The notes: a model not told the origin generated them from the letters alone. 55,610 nucleotides of DNA from Solirubrobacterales bacterium (GCA_027449125.1 DAIDME010000027.1:1-55610); one strand, 5' to 3'. Positions 1-9,221 are shown, counted from the stretch's first letter. Translations and numbers: made by a program.

Positions 1-613
1 TTCGTGGACCGCGAAGCGCACCGACTCGTATGACCGGCTCGCATTCCTCGGTGACAGCGTGCTGTCGCTCGCGGTCCCCTCGCACATCTTTCCGCTACTC
101 GAGCACCTCGGCGCCGGCGAGCTGACAAAGATCCGGGCGCAGACGGTCTCGGGGCGCTCCTGCCGCGCGGTGGCGGAGCGGCTGGCCATCCCCGAGCGGC
201 TCCAGGCCGCCGCGCCAGCGGGCGCGGCGGCGACCGTCCCCGGCCTGGTCGCTGCCGAGCGGGTGCTCGCTTCGCTCACCGAGGCCGTGATCGGCGCCTG
301 CTACCTGGAGTTCGGCTACGAGCGGGTGGCGGCCGCCGTCGTGGCGGCCTTCCGCGAGGAGCTGGAGGAGGCGCTGGAGCGCCCGGTCGACTTCAAGTCG
401 GCCCTGCAGGAGCGGCTCGCGCGACGTGGCTCGCTCGTCCAGTACGTCGTCGTGGAGGAGACGGGGCCGCCGCACGAACGCACCTTCACGATCGTGGCCA
501 TGCTCGGCGAGGAGGAGATCGGCCGCGGCGTCGGCCGCAGCAAGAAGGATGCCGAGCAGGCGGCGGCCCGGGCGGCGCTGGCCGGCGCCGACGCCGTGGG
601 CGCGGGGCGGTAG
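1..613 (+). CDS. rnc: Ribonuclease III, 5' end outside window
   Basis: Double-strand-specific endoribonuclease that processes rRNA precursors and structured mRNAs in the cytoplasm. The reading frame is open from base 2, so the N-terminus lies upstream of the window. The RNase III signature reads DRLAFLGDSVL (bases 32-64), followed by a second helix ASLTEAVIGACYLE (from about 269) and a C-terminal dsRNA-binding domain from about residue 110 of the visible part, ending in KKDAEQAAARAAL. Relative to E. coli, E38 is D, E41 is A and D114 is S, whereas D45 and E117 are kept, so two of the four metal-binding carboxylates are missing. smc follows 10 bases downstream, the usual rnc-smc-ftsY order. Family assignment is firm; full catalytic activity is uncertain. 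Confidence 0.9.
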   Translation, partial: SWTAKRTDSYDRLAFLGDSVLSLAVPSHIFPLLEHLGAGELTKIRAQTVSGRSCRAVAERLAIPERLQAAAPAGAAATVPGLVAAERVLASLTEAVIGACYLEFGYERVAAAVVAAFREELEEALERPVDFKSALQERLARRGSLVQYVVVEETGPPHERTFTIVAMLGEEEIGRGVGRSKKDAEQAAARAALAGADAVGAGR

Positions 614-623
614 CGGCGGCGAG

Positions 624-3600
624 ATGTACCTGAAGAGCGTCACCATGAAGGGCTTCAAGTCGTTTCCCGACCGAACCCGCCTCGAGTTCGGCCCGGGGAC
701 GAGCGTGATCGTCGGGCCCAACGGCTCGGGCAAGTCCAACGTGACCGACGCCGTGTTGTGGGCGCTCGGCGAGCAGTCGCCGGTCGCGATCCGCGGGCAG
801 TCGATGCAGGATGTGATCTTCGGTGGGGCGCCCGGGCGGCAGGCGGCCGCCGCGGCGACGGTCGAGTTGGTGCTCGACGACGATGAGGGCGTCCTCGGAC
901 TCGGGCCGGAGGTGTCGATCCTGCGTCACCTGGAGCGCAGCGGCGACGGTGAGTACCGCATCAATGGCGCTCGTTGCCGGCTGATAGACGTGCTGGAGGT
1001 GCTCTCCGACACGGGCCTCGGCAAGGAGATGCACTCGGTCGTCTCGCAGGGCCGGGTCGAGGCGATCGTCACATCGAGGCCGCGCGACCGCCGCCTCCTG
1101 ATCGAGGAGGCTGCCGGGCTCGGCAAGCACCGCAAGCGCCGGCGCCGCACCCAGCTCAAGCTCGAGCACACGCAGGACAACCTCGACCGTGCGCTCGACA
1201 TCGAGCGCGAGGCACGCTCGCGGCTCAAGCCGCTCAAGCGCCAGGCGGAGGCCGCGGACCTGCACGAGCGGCTTCACCGGCAGACGCTGGAGGTGCGCTG
1301 GGAGCTGGCGCGCGAGGGGCTGCGGGAGCTTCAGGCGGCGCTCAGCCAAGCGGCCGCGGCCGCCACCCAGCTGCGCGAGCAGCGCCATGGGATCGAGGCC
1401 GAGATCGAGCTGGCCGCGAGTGGACGCCGCCGGGCCGAGGAGGCGCTCGCCACCCGCTCGAGCCGCCGTGAAGAGCTCTCGCGGCGCAGCTTCGCGGCGC
1501 AGGCGGCGGCAGACAAGCTCAGCTACCGCGCCGAAGCGATCAGAGGCGCTCTGCAGCACGTCTCGGATCGCGGCCGCGGCGCGCACGCGCAGCTCGAGCG
1601 GTTGGCGGCGCAGGCGGCCGCAGAGCAGCCCGACGATGGCGCGCGTGAGCGTGCCGAAGCGCTGCGGAGCGAGCTGGCCGCGCTCGAGCGCGACCGAGAG
1701 GCCGAGCTGGCCCGCCAGCTGGCTGAGCTCGAGCGGCAGCTGGCCGAGGCCGCCGTCACCGAATCAGGCCGGGCGCAGGCGGTCGCAGCCGCCGGATCGG
1801 TCAGGGCGCAGGCCGATGCGGCGGTGGCAGGGGCGCGCGCGGAGCTGCGCGAGGCCGAGCGGGGTGCTGAGGCGGCTCGGCGCGAGAGCGCTCGGGTCGG
1901 AGGCGAACTCGCCGCCGTGAACCAGTTCCTCAGAGCCCACCAGAGCACGCCGGGCGGCGCCCGCTCGCTGGCGGACGAGCTGACCGTTGAGGCCGGCTAC
2001 GAGCTCGCCGTGGCGGCCGCGCTGGACGGGCGGCTCGGAGCGGCTCTGCTGGAGGACCGCGCGCAGGCCGGCGCGCTGCTCGACAGGGCCGGACGCGACG
2101 GTGGCCGCGTCCTGATCCTGCACCACGGTCGAGATCGGAGCCGAGACCGCGGCGGCGCGCCGCCACTGCCCGGAGCGCTGGCGCTCCGCGACCGCGTGAG
2201 CGGAGCCGGGACCGCGGCGACGGTGGCGCGCGAGCTGCTGCGCGACGTGTGGGTGGTGGAGACGGTGGACGGTGTCGCAGCCGACTTCCCCGGCGTGGTC
2301 GTGACTCGGAGCGGGCGCGTCTACTCCGGCTGGAGCGGCGAGCTGCGCCAGACGCCGAAGGTCGGGGAGGAGCGCGTGCTGGCCGAGCGCAACAGGCGTG
2401 AGCAGCTGATCGCCGCGAGCGAGCGTGCGGCCGGCTCCGAGCAGGCGGCTCGCGCACATGTGCAAGCCCTGACGGCCCACGTCACCGCGCTCGAGCTGGA
2501 GCGCGAGCAGGCGTTGGCGGCGCATCGGGCTGCGGTTGAAGCCTGTGACGAGGCGGCCGAACAACAGCGGCGGCTCGCCGCGAGCGTGCAGCGGCGGCGC
2601 ACCGAACCGGATGACGGTCCCGGCGCCGGCCGGCGGGCGCAGCTCAGGGCGCAGCTCGCGGCCGAGCAGGCGCAACTGGAGCGGGCTGCGCTCGAGCGTC
2701 AGCGCACGCAGCGCCAGATCGAGCGGCTCCGGGCCGGGGTCGAGCGCGACGCGCAGCTCGCGCCCGCGATCGAGTCGGTCCTGGCGGAGCTTGCCGGAGC
2801 GGCCGCCGCGATAGCCGATCGCAGGCGGAGCTTCGACGCCGAGCTAGCGCAGGACCGACAGGCCGGGGAGGCGTTGGCGGCCCAGCTGCGAGCCTGCGCG
2901 CAGGAGGAGGCGGCGATCCAGACGCGCCTGCATGCCGCCAACGAGGCGCTGACCGAGGCTGAGGTACGGGCGCAGCGAGCGCGTGATCAGGAGCGGGAGG
3001 CGGCGCTGGCGCTGCAGGCGCTGGCGGCGGAGCTCGACCTGGCAGCGGAGCCCGCGGCCACACGGCTCGCCGAAGATCGGCGCCGGGAGCTGGAGAGCTT
3101 GCTCGAGCGGCTCGTGCGCCGGCGCGAGCAGCTCGGGCCCGTCAACCCGCTTGCGCAGCAGGAGTACACGCAGGCGCTTGCCCACGTCGAGGAGCTCGAG
3201 GCGCAGCGCAACGATCTGGAGACCGCGTTGCGCGAGCTCGCCGGCCTGATCAGGGACACTGACAGGCAGATTCGCGAGACCTTCGAACGGACCTTCGAGG
3301 CTGCGGCGAGCAACTTCCAGGAGCTGGCGGCACGCGTCTTCCCGGGCGGCAGCGGGCGCTTGCGGCTGGTCAGCGAGACCGACCTGCGGGCGCCGGTGAT
3401 CGGCGGGGACGGCGTGGAGGCCGACGGCACGGCAGGCGAGCCGGACGAGCCGGCTGGGGCCAGCGATGACGCCGACGAGGCGCTCGGGGTCGAGATCGAG
3501 ATCACCCCGGCGGGCAAGGCGATGAAGCGGCTCACGCTGCTTTCCGGCGGCGAGAAGTCCATGACGGCGCTGGCCTTCCTGTTCGCCGTCTTCCTCGCGC

Positions 3601-3833
3601 GGCCATGCCCGTTCTACATCATGGACGAGGTGGAGGCCGCGCTTGACGACCTCAACATCTCACGCTTCCTGGAACTGCTCGACACCTACAGTGATCGTGC
3701 CCAGTTCATCGTGGTGACGCACCAGAAGCGCACGATGGAGGCGGCCGACTCGCTCTACGGCGTGTCGATGGGGGGCGACGGGATATCAAAGGTGGTTTCC
3801 CGGCGGCTGGCGGCCCGCGAGCTCACGGTCTGA
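624..3833 (+). CDS. smc: Chromosome segregation protein SMC
   Basis: Structural maintenance of chromosomes ATPase that compacts and segregates DNA with ScpA and ScpB. The start is the ATG giving MYLKSVTMKGFKSF, the classic SMC N-terminus; the longer open frame upstream lies inside rnc. Walker A GPNGSGKS is at residues 31-38, a coiled-coil arm runs to about 440, the hinge is near 440-580, the second arm follows, then ABC signature LSGGEKSM near 973 and Walker B FYIMDEVEAALDD near 997. At 1069 aa it is shorter than the usual 1150-1190, with shortened arms. An acidic, Gly/Asp/Glu-rich insertion of about 30 residues (near 3406-3487) sits before the signature motif. It overlaps nothing and is followed by ftsY after 2 bases. 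Confidence 0.96.
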   Translation: MYLKSVTMKGFKSFPDRTRLEFGPGTSVIVGPNGSGKSNVTDAVLWALGEQSPVAIRGQSMQDVIFGGAPGRQAAAAATVELVLDDDEGVLGLGPEVSILRHLERSGDGEYRINGARCRLIDVLEVLSDTGLGKEMHSVVSQGRVEAIVTSRPRDRRLLIEEAAGLGKHRKRRRRTQLKLEHTQDNLDRALDIEREARSRLKPLKRQAEAADLHERLHRQTLEVRWELAREGLRELQAALSQAAAAATQLREQRHGIEAEIELAASGRRRAEEALATRSSRREELSRRSFAAQAAADKLSYRAEAIRGALQHVSDRGRGAHAQLERLAAQAAAEQPDDGARERAEALRSELAALERDREAELARQLAELERQLAEAAVTESGRAQAVAAAGSVRAQADAAVAGARAELREAERGAEAARRESARVGGELAAVNQFLRAHQSTPGGARSLADELTVEAGYELAVAAALDGRLGAALLEDRAQAGALLDRAGRDGGRVLILHHGRDRSRDRGGAPPLPGALALRDRVSGAGTAATVARELLRDVWVVETVDGVAADFPGVVVTRSGRVYSGWSGELRQTPKVGEERVLAERNRREQLIAASERAAGSEQAARAHVQALTAHVTALELEREQALAAHRAAVEACDEAAEQQRRLAASVQRRRTEPDDGPGAGRRAQLRAQLAAEQAQLERAALERQRTQRQIERLRAGVERDAQLAPAIESVLAELAGAAAAIADRRRSFDAELAQDRQAGEALAAQLRACAQEEAAIQTRLHAANEALTEAEVRAQRARDQEREAALALQALAAELDLAAEPAATRLAEDRRRELESLLERLVRRREQLGPVNPLAQQEYTQALAHVEELEAQRNDLETALRELAGLIRDTDRQIRETFERTFEAAASNFQELAARVFPGGSGRLRLVSETDLRAPVIGGDGVEADGTAGEPDEPAGASDDADEALGVEIEITPAGKAMKRLTLLSGGEKSMTALAFLFAVFLARPCPFYIMDEVEAALDDLNISRFLELLDTYSDRAQFIVVTHQKRTMEAADSLYGVSMGGDGISKVVSRRLAARELTV

Positions 3834-3835
3834 CG

Positions 3836-4837
3836 GTGGCCCGCGACTGGTCGGAGCTGTTCCTCGTCGACGCCGAGACGAGTGTCGCGCAAGCGCCCGC
3901 CAGAGCCGAGGCCGCCTCGGGGCAGCGGCGGCGCGGGATGTTCGCGCGCCTGCGCGAGAACATGCGCAAGACGCGTCAGGCGCTGGGAGCCGAGCTTCAG
4001 GCGACGCTCTCCGGCGAGCTCGACGCGGAGAGCTGGGAGCGTCTCGAGGAGGCGCTGATCTACGCCGATGTGGGCGCCCGCACCACGGCTCAGGTGGTGG
4101 CCCAGCTCGAACGCGAAGCGGGCGCGGGCGGTCTGGCGGGCGGCGATGCCCTGAAGGCGCGCCTGGTGGAGCTGCTGGCCGCGGTCGCGCGAGCCGGAGA
4201 CGACCGCATCGACCTGCGCGCCAAGCCGACCGTCATATTGATGGCCGGCGTCAACGGGACCGGCAAGACGACCACGGCCGGCAAGCTCGCGCACCATCTC
4301 AGCCGCGAGCTCGGTCTGCAGGTGGTGCTGGCTGCGGCCGACACGTTCCGTGCGGCCGCGGTGGAGCAGCTCGAGGTGTGGGCGGAGCGTGCGGGCGCGG
4401 ACTTCGTCCGTGGGCCGGACGGCACCGACCCGGGGTCGGTTGCCTACGACGCGGTCAGCACGGCGCTCGCGAGCCGGGCCGATGTTCTGATCGTCGACAC
4501 GGCGGGACGCCTGCACACCCAGGAGGACCTGATGGGTGAGCTTGCCAAGGTTCGGCGCGTGGTGGCCAAGCAGCTTCCACAGGCCCCGCACGAGACGCTG
4601 CTCACGGTCGACGCGACGACCGGGCAGAACGGCCTGCGCCAGGCGCAAATCTTCGCGCGCGCGATCGACGTCTCGGGCCTGGTGCTCACCAAGCTCGACG
4701 GCACCGCCAAAGGTGGCATCGCGCTGGCGATCGCCAGCGAGCTGGGCATTCCCGTGAAGCTGATCGGAGTCGGCGAACAGCTCGAAGATCTGCGGCCCTT
4801 CGACGCCGAGGAGTTCGCACGTGCGCTTGTGCAGTGA
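3836..4837 (+). CDS. ftsY: Signal recognition particle receptor FtsY
   Basis: GTPase receptor that docks SRP-bound ribosomes at the membrane. The GTG start lies 2 bases after the smc stop. A short acidic N-terminal stretch precedes the helical N domain (from about residue 35), then the G domain: G1 GVNGTGKTTT near residue 138, G3 DTAGRL near 221, G4 TKLDGTAKGG near 285, and the closing GVGEQLEDLRPFD. At 333 aa it is a short FtsY without a long A domain. Its partner ffh is 3 kb downstream. Translation is probably coupled to smc. Confidence 0.96.
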   Translation: MARDWSELFLVDAETSVAQAPARAEAASGQRRRGMFARLRENMRKTRQALGAELQATLSGELDAESWERLEEALIYADVGARTTAQVVAQLEREAGAGGLAGGDALKARLVELLAAVARAGDDRIDLRAKPTVILMAGVNGTGKTTTAGKLAHHLSRELGLQVVLAAADTFRAAAVEQLEVWAERAGADFVRGPDGTDPGSVAYDAVSTALASRADVLIVDTAGRLHTQEDLMGELAKVRRVVAKQLPQAPHETLLTVDATTGQNGLRQAQIFARAIDVSGLVLTKLDGTAKGGIALAIASELGIPVKLIGVGEQLEDLRPFDAEEFARALVQ

Positions 4838-4861
4838 GTGATCCCGGCCCGGTGACGGGAG

Positions 4862-4867
4862 TAAGCT
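4862..4867 (+). promoter_or_regulatory. -10 element for the NfeD-like gene, leaderless type
   Basis: TAAGCT is followed by 8 bases and then the GTG start at 4876. That spacing puts the transcription start at or next to the start codon. There is no Shine-Dalgarno sequence in the gap. Confidence 0.6.
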
Positions 4868-4875
4868 GAAGCACA

Positions 4876-5310
4876 GTGGCTGGTTGGCTGATCTGGCTGA
4901 TCGTCGCCTGTGGCTTCGGGGCAGGTGAGCTGCTCGCGGGCGCCGGCAGCTTCTTCATGGCGCCGTTCGCGATCGGCGCTGCGCTCGCCGCGGTGGCCTC
5001 CAGCGCCGTGGGAGAGACGGCCAGCGTGGCTGTGTTCCTGGTCGCTTCGATCCTCACCTTGCTGTCCGTGCGGCCGCTGGTTCACCACAGGCTCAACAGC
5101 GGCCCCGAGCTGCGGACCGGCGCGGCCGCGCTCGTGGGGCGCCATGCGCTCGTCACCGAGCGGATCGCCAACCACGAGGGTGTCGGCCGGGTGCGGATCG
5201 ACGGCGAGGTCTGGAGCGCGCGCTCGTTCGACGACGATCGTGTGATCGAGCCCGGGACGAGCGTCGAGGTCGTAGAGATAAAGGGCGCCACGGCGCTCGT
5301 CATGGAGTAG
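4876..5310 (+). CDS. NfeD-like membrane protein with OB-fold
   Basis: Small membrane protein of the NfeD family, which usually works with SPFH/stomatin proteins in membrane microdomains. The GTG start opens into a hydrophobic N-terminal half with two or three membrane segments (residues about 3-18, 25-43, 46-68). After HHRLNSG the soluble C-terminal half is the NfeD OB-fold, with TGAAALVGRHALV and VEVVEIKGATALV at its ends. It is 144 aa, a short NfeD lacking the ClpP-like protease domain. The SPFH gene follows after 18 bases with its own good ribosome site, the classic NfeD-SPFH pairing. A near-start TAAGCT suggests it starts a new transcript after ftsY. Confidence 0.85.
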   Translation: MAGWLIWLIVACGFGAGELLAGAGSFFMAPFAIGAALAAVASSAVGETASVAVFLVASILTLLSVRPLVHHRLNSGPELRTGAAALVGRHALVTERIANHEGVGRVRIDGEVWSARSFDDDRVIEPGTSVEVVEIKGATALVME

Positions 5311-5328
5311 CTACGGAGAGGGGACCAG

Positions 5329-6228
5329 ATGGTTGGAGCGATAGTCGCGGCGGTGGTGGTTGTCTTCCTGGTGATCCTGTTTGCGAGGACGGTGAGGATC
5401 GTGCCGCAGGCCAGGGCAGGGATCGTGGAGCGGCTGGGCCGCTACAACCGCACGCTCGGCCCGGGGATGACGGTGCTCGTGCCGTTCGTGGACCGGTTGC
5501 GGCCGCTGATCGACCTGCGCGAGCAGGTCGTGACGTTCGCGCCGCAGCCCGTCATCACGCAGGACAACCTCGTGGTGCAGATCGACACGGTCCTGTACTT
5601 CACGGTCAACGACGCCCGCTCGGCGACCTACGAGGTGGCCAACCCGCTGCAGGCGATCGAGCAGATCACGGTCACGACCCTGCGTAACGTGATCGGCTCA
5701 CTGAGCCTGGAGGACGCGCTCACCAGCCGCGACCACATAAACGCCCAGCTGCGTGGCGTGCTCGACGAGGCGACCAACAAGTGGGGGATCCGCGTCAACC
5801 GGGTCGAGCTGAAGTCGATCGACCCGCCCGGCTCGATCCAGGAGGCGATGGAGAAGCAGATGCGCGCCGAGCGCGACCGGCGCGCCGCGATCCTCAACGC
5901 CGAGGGCGTCAAGCAGTCCCAGATCCTGACCGCCGAGGGCCAGCAGCGCGCCGCGATCCTCACCGCCGAAGGCGAGAAGCAGGCGGCGATCCTTCGGGCG
6001 CAGGGCGAGGCACAGGCCATCCAGACCGTCTTTGAAGCGATCCACAGCGCCGAGCCGGACCCGAAGGTGCTGAGCTACCAGTACATGCAGATGCTGCCCA
6101 GGCTCGCCCAGGGCGACGCCAACAAGGTGTTCGTGATCCCGTCGGAGTTCTCCGACGCGGTGGGCGGCCTCGGCCGGATGTTTAGACAGGACGACCACAA
6201 CGGGGGCAGCACAGAGGACGGCGAGTAG
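5329..6228 (+). CDS. SPFH/band 7 (stomatin-like) membrane protein
   Basis: Stomatin/QmcA-type protein that oligomerises at the membrane and scaffolds microdomains, often modulating proteases such as FtsH. An N-terminal membrane helix (residues about 2-21) is followed by the SPFH domain, with VPQARAGIVERLGRY and GMTVLVPFVDRL. A long Ala/Glu-rich coiled coil (about residues 175-245) contains repeated ILTAEG-type heptads, as in QmcA. The 299 aa length is normal. The ATG is preceded by GGAGAGGGG, a strong ribosome site. It pairs with the NfeD-like gene just upstream. A specific QmcA function is likely but not proven. Confidence 0.9.
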   Translation: MVGAIVAAVVVVFLVILFARTVRIVPQARAGIVERLGRYNRTLGPGMTVLVPFVDRLRPLIDLREQVVTFAPQPVITQDNLVVQIDTVLYFTVNDARSATYEVANPLQAIEQITVTTLRNVIGSLSLEDALTSRDHINAQLRGVLDEATNKWGIRVNRVELKSIDPPGSIQEAMEKQMRAERDRRAAILNAEGVKQSQILTAEGQQRAAILTAEGEKQAAILRAQGEAQAIQTVFEAIHSAEPDPKVLSYQYMQMLPRLAQGDANKVFVIPSEFSDAVGGLGRMFRQDDHNGGSTEDGE

Positions 6229-6259
6229 CGAATTGCTCGTCTGCCGCCGACCGTGGGGT

Positions 6260-6265
6260 TAGTCT
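6260..6265 (+). promoter_or_regulatory. Candidate -10 element for the APC permease
   Basis: TAGTCT lies about 43 bases before the GTG start at 6309, leaving a short leader that carries the ribosome site AGGAAGGGGGAG. Confidence 0.4.
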
Positions 6266-6308
6266 CCGCGGCCAAGCGTGTCTTTCAGCCTGAGGAAGGG
6301 GGAGTTGG

Positions 6309-7799
6309 GTGTCTGCTGTAAGCGAAATTGGTGACGGGGGCGGCGTCGGCGACGCCGCCGGATCGCCGGGGCTCGACAAGGGGGCGCTGGGCTTCCTCGA
6401 CTCGATCGTGATGGCGGTCGCGGGCGTCGCGCCCGCGTACTCGATCGCCGCCACCACAGCCCTGCTCGTGGGGACGGTCGGTTTCGCCGGCCCGGCCGCG
6501 CTGCTGTGGTGCGGGATCCCGATGTTCGGCATCGCGATCGCCTACCACCAGCTCAACAAGATGGGCGCGAGCGCCGGCGCCGCCTACGCCTGGGTGGGAC
6601 GCGTGCTGCACCCCTACCTCGGCTGGCTCGCGGGCTGGTGCCTGATCGTCTCGGCGCTCCTGTTCATGGTCGCCGGCTCGTTCCCGGCGGGCCAGGTGAC
6701 GCTTTCGCTGTTCTCCTCCGCGGCCGCCTCGCAGGCGGGCTGGGTGGCGCTCGTCGGCTCGGTGTGGTTCCTGGTGATGGCCTACTTCGTGGCGCGCGGC
6801 GTCCGCATCACGGCCAACGCGCAGTGGGTCATGTCCTCGGTCGAGCTGCTGCTCCTGCTGGTCTTCGTCGTGCTCGGCTTCGTCAACGCGCCGGCTCACC
6901 CGCACGTCAGCTTCTCGCTCAGCTGGCTCGGGTTCAGCCACTTCAGCGCGTTCAACGGCAGCGGCGCCAGCTTCGTCGCGGGCGCGCTGATCGCGGCCTT
7001 CTACTACTGGGGCTGGGACGTCTCGTCCAACCTGGGCGAGGAGACCGAGGACAGCGAGAAGAACTCGGGCGCCGGCGGCATGATCGGCGTGGTGTTCGTC
7101 TTCCTGCTCTTCGAGCTGTTCACGATCGTCGTCAACATGGACGTTCCGACCAAGACGATCGGCTCGAGCAGCAACGTGCTGGAGAACCTCGGGCACATCG
7201 TCGGCGGCGGCGTCGGCGGCAAGCTGATGATCGTCGCGGTCGCGCTCTCGACGATCGCCACGCTCGAGACGACGCTGATCCAGGTCACGCGCTCACTGTG
7301 GTCGATGGCGAGCCAGCACACCCTGCCGGCGCGCTTCGGCGAGCTGCACCCGGAGTGGCGCACGCCTGTGTTCGCGACGGCGGTGGTCGCCGTGATCTCG
7401 GTCGTCCTGTTCGTCGTGTCGAGCTTCGCCAACTCCGTGAGCACCGTGCTGACCGACGCGATCAACGCCATCGGCCTGCAGATCGCGATCTATTACAGCC
7501 TGGCGGGAATCACGGCGGCGGTCGCGTTCCGCAGGCTGGCCTTCAGCTCGGTGAAGAACTTCCTGTTGATGATGCTCTTCCCGCTGCTGGGCGGGGTGTT
7601 CATGCTCTACATCTTCATCGAGTCTCTGGTCGGCGGCTCGCTCACCGGGCCCGAGATCGGGATCGGGATGGGTGCCGTCGCGATCGGGATCATCCCGATC
7701 GTCTTCTACACGGCCAAGGGCAGCGCCTACCTGCGCGCGCGGCCGACGCTCGGCAGCGTTCTGCCGACTGAAGGGCTCGGTGAGCAGCGCATCGCCTGA
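6309..7799 (+). CDS. APC-family amino acid permease
   Basis: Secondary transporter of the amino acid-polyamine-organocation superfamily, probably importing an amino acid or amine. The 496 aa protein is hydrophobic with about 12 membrane segments. It opens with the typical TM1 motif region GVAPAYSIAATTALLVG and a Gly/Ala-rich TM3 region (MGASAGAAYAWVGR). The substrate cannot be read from sequence. The GTG start is set by the strong purine-rich site AGGAAGGGGGAG just upstream. It stands alone between the SPFH gene and ffh and is closed by a strong hairpin at 7835-7864. Confidence 0.88.
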   Translation: MSAVSEIGDGGGVGDAAGSPGLDKGALGFLDSIVMAVAGVAPAYSIAATTALLVGTVGFAGPAALLWCGIPMFGIAIAYHQLNKMGASAGAAYAWVGRVLHPYLGWLAGWCLIVSALLFMVAGSFPAGQVTLSLFSSAAASQAGWVALVGSVWFLVMAYFVARGVRITANAQWVMSSVELLLLLVFVVLGFVNAPAHPHVSFSLSWLGFSHFSAFNGSGASFVAGALIAAFYYWGWDVSSNLGEETEDSEKNSGAGGMIGVVFVFLLFELFTIVVNMDVPTKTIGSSSNVLENLGHIVGGGVGGKLMIVAVALSTIATLETTLIQVTRSLWSMASQHTLPARFGELHPEWRTPVFATAVVAVISVVLFVVSSFANSVSTVLTDAINAIGLQIAIYYSLAGITAAVAFRRLAFSSVKNFLLMMLFPLLGGVFMLYIFIESLVGGSLTGPEIGIGMGAVAIGIIPIVFYTAKGSAYLRARPTLGSVLPTEGLGEQRIA

Positions 7800-7834
7800 T
7801 CACGCGCGCTTGGTGAGCCGGGTGCAGCTGCAGC

Positions 7835-7864
7835 GCTGCCGCCGGTCAGCGGACCGGCGGCAGC
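7835..7864 (+). terminator. Hairpin terminator after the permease
   Basis: A perfect 13-bp stem (GCTGCCGCCGGTC and its complement) with an AGCG tetraloop begins 36 bases after the permease stop. There is no T-run, as is common for actinobacterial terminators. It ends 11 bases before the ffh -10 element. Confidence 0.7.
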
Positions 7865-7875
7865 AGCGACCCGGC

Positions 7876-7881
7876 TAAGCT
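7876..7881 (+). promoter_or_regulatory. -10 element for ffh, leaderless type
   Basis: TAAGCT is 8 bases before the ATG of ffh and immediately after the permease terminator. No ribosome site is present, so the mRNA should start at or beside the A of ATG. Confidence 0.65.
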
Positions 7882-7889
7882 CTGGCCCG

Positions 7890-9221
7890 ATGTTCGACTC
7901 GCTTTCGGAGAAGCTGCAGGCGACGCTCAGCGACGTGCGCGGCCACGGCACGCTGACCGAGGCCGACATCAGCGCGGCGATGCGTGAGATCCGTCTGGCG
8001 CTGCTCGAGGCGGACGTCAACTTCCAGGTGGTCAAGAGCTTCACCGCCGCCGTCCGCGAGCGTGCCCTGGGGGCGGACGTGATCGGCCAGCTGAACCCGG
8101 GGCAGCAGGTCGTAAAGATCGTCAACGACGAGCTGACGGCGCTGATGGGAGGCGAGGCGCAGGAGCTGCGTTTCGCCTCACGGCCGCCGACCGTGATCGT
8201 GATGGCGGGGCTGCAGGGGTCCGGCAAGACGACCGCGACCGCGAAGCTGGCGCGCTACCTGCGCGAACAGCACGGGTCGTCGGTGGCCGTGGCGGCCTGC
8301 GACGTCTACCGCCCGGCCGCGGTCCAGCAGCTGGTCCAGGTGGGCCAGCGCGCCGGGGCCGCCGTCTACGAGCAGGGGACCGACAAGAGCCCGGTCCAGA
8401 TCGCCGCCTGGGCCCGGGACCGCGCCCAGGCCGAGGGCAAGGACGTGCTGATCGTCGACACCAGCGGCCGGCTCCACGTCGACGAGGAGCTGATGCGCGA
8501 ACTGGCCGAGATCCGCAGGGCGGTCCGGCCCGACGCGCTGCTGCTGGTCGTCGATGCGATGACCGGCCAGGATGCCGTGCAGGTGGCCGAGCAGTTCGGC
8601 CAGACGGTCGCGCTCGACGGAGTGATCGTCACCAAGCTCGATGGGGATGCTCGCGGTGGGGCGGCGCTGTCGGTCAAGGCGGTCACCGGCAAGCCCATCC
8701 TGTATGCCTCGACCGGCGAGAAGCTCGACCAGTTCGAGCGCTTCTACCCCGAACGCATGGCGCAGCGGATCCTCGGCATGGGAGACGTGCTGTCGCTGAT
8801 CGAGAAAGCCAGCGAGGCTTACGACGAGCAGCAGGCGCGTGAGCTGGAACGCAAGTTTCGCCGGCAGGAGTTCGACCTGGACGACTTCCTGGAGCAGATG
8901 CGGCAGATCCGCAGGATGGGACCGCTGCAGAATCTGCTGGGCATGATCCCCGGCATGGGCAAGGAGCTGCGCGGCGCGAAGATCGACGAACGGGAGTTCG
9001 ACCGCATCCAGGCGATCATCCTCTCGATGACCCCGCAGGAACGGCGCCACCCGGAGCTGATCAAGGGCTCGAGGCGGCTGCGCATCGCCCAGGGCTCCGG
9101 CACGAACGTGCAGGCCGTCAAAGCGCTGATCAAGCAGTTCGACCAGATGCGCAAGCTGATGAAGGTCATGGCGTCCGGCAAGACGCCGGACCTGCAGGCG
9201 CTGATGCGCGCGGCGCGCTAA
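7890..9221 (+). CDS. ffh: Signal recognition particle protein Ffh
   Basis: SRP54-family GTPase that binds signal peptides and 4.5S RNA and hands ribosomes to FtsY. The N domain (MFDSLSEKLQATL) runs to about residue 90. The G domain has G1 GLQGSGKTTATAKLA near 108, DTSGRL (canonical DTAGRL, A to S), and TKLDGDARGG. The Met-rich M domain begins near residue 300, with MGPLQNLLGMIPGMGK and a basic RNA-binding part before QALMRAAR. The 443 aa length is standard. The stop codon TAA is also the start of the rpsP -10 hexamer. Confidence 0.97.
   Translation: MFDSLSEKLQATLSDVRGHGTLTEADISAAMREIRLALLEADVNFQVVKSFTAAVRERALGADVIGQLNPGQQVVKIVNDELTALMGGEAQELRFASRPPTVIVMAGLQGSGKTTATAKLARYLREQHGSSVAVAACDVYRPAAVQQLVQVGQRAGAAVYEQGTDKSPVQIAAWARDRAQAEGKDVLIVDTSGRLHVDEELMRELAEIRRAVRPDALLLVVDAMTGQDAVQVAEQFGQTVALDGVIVTKLDGDARGGAALSVKAVTGKPILYASTGEKLDQFERFYPERMAQRILGMGDVLSLIEKASEAYDEQQARELERKFRRQEFDLDDFLEQMRQIRRMGPLQNLLGMIPGMGKELRGAKIDEREFDRIQAIILSMTPQERRHPELIKGSRRLRIAQGSGTNVQAVKALIKQFDQMRKLMKVMASGKTPDLQALMRAAR

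Noticed and set aside
426-623. In-frame N-terminal extension of smc through the rnc gene
   Set aside because: It lies in the coding region of rnc in another frame, has no homology, and the ATG at 624 gives the standard SMC N-terminus.
486-1586. Many long open frames opposite or shifted to real genes, for example this one inside rnc/smc
   Set aside because: High GC content creates long spurious frames; these overlap firmly identified genes and show Arg/Ala/Pro-rich shadow translation.
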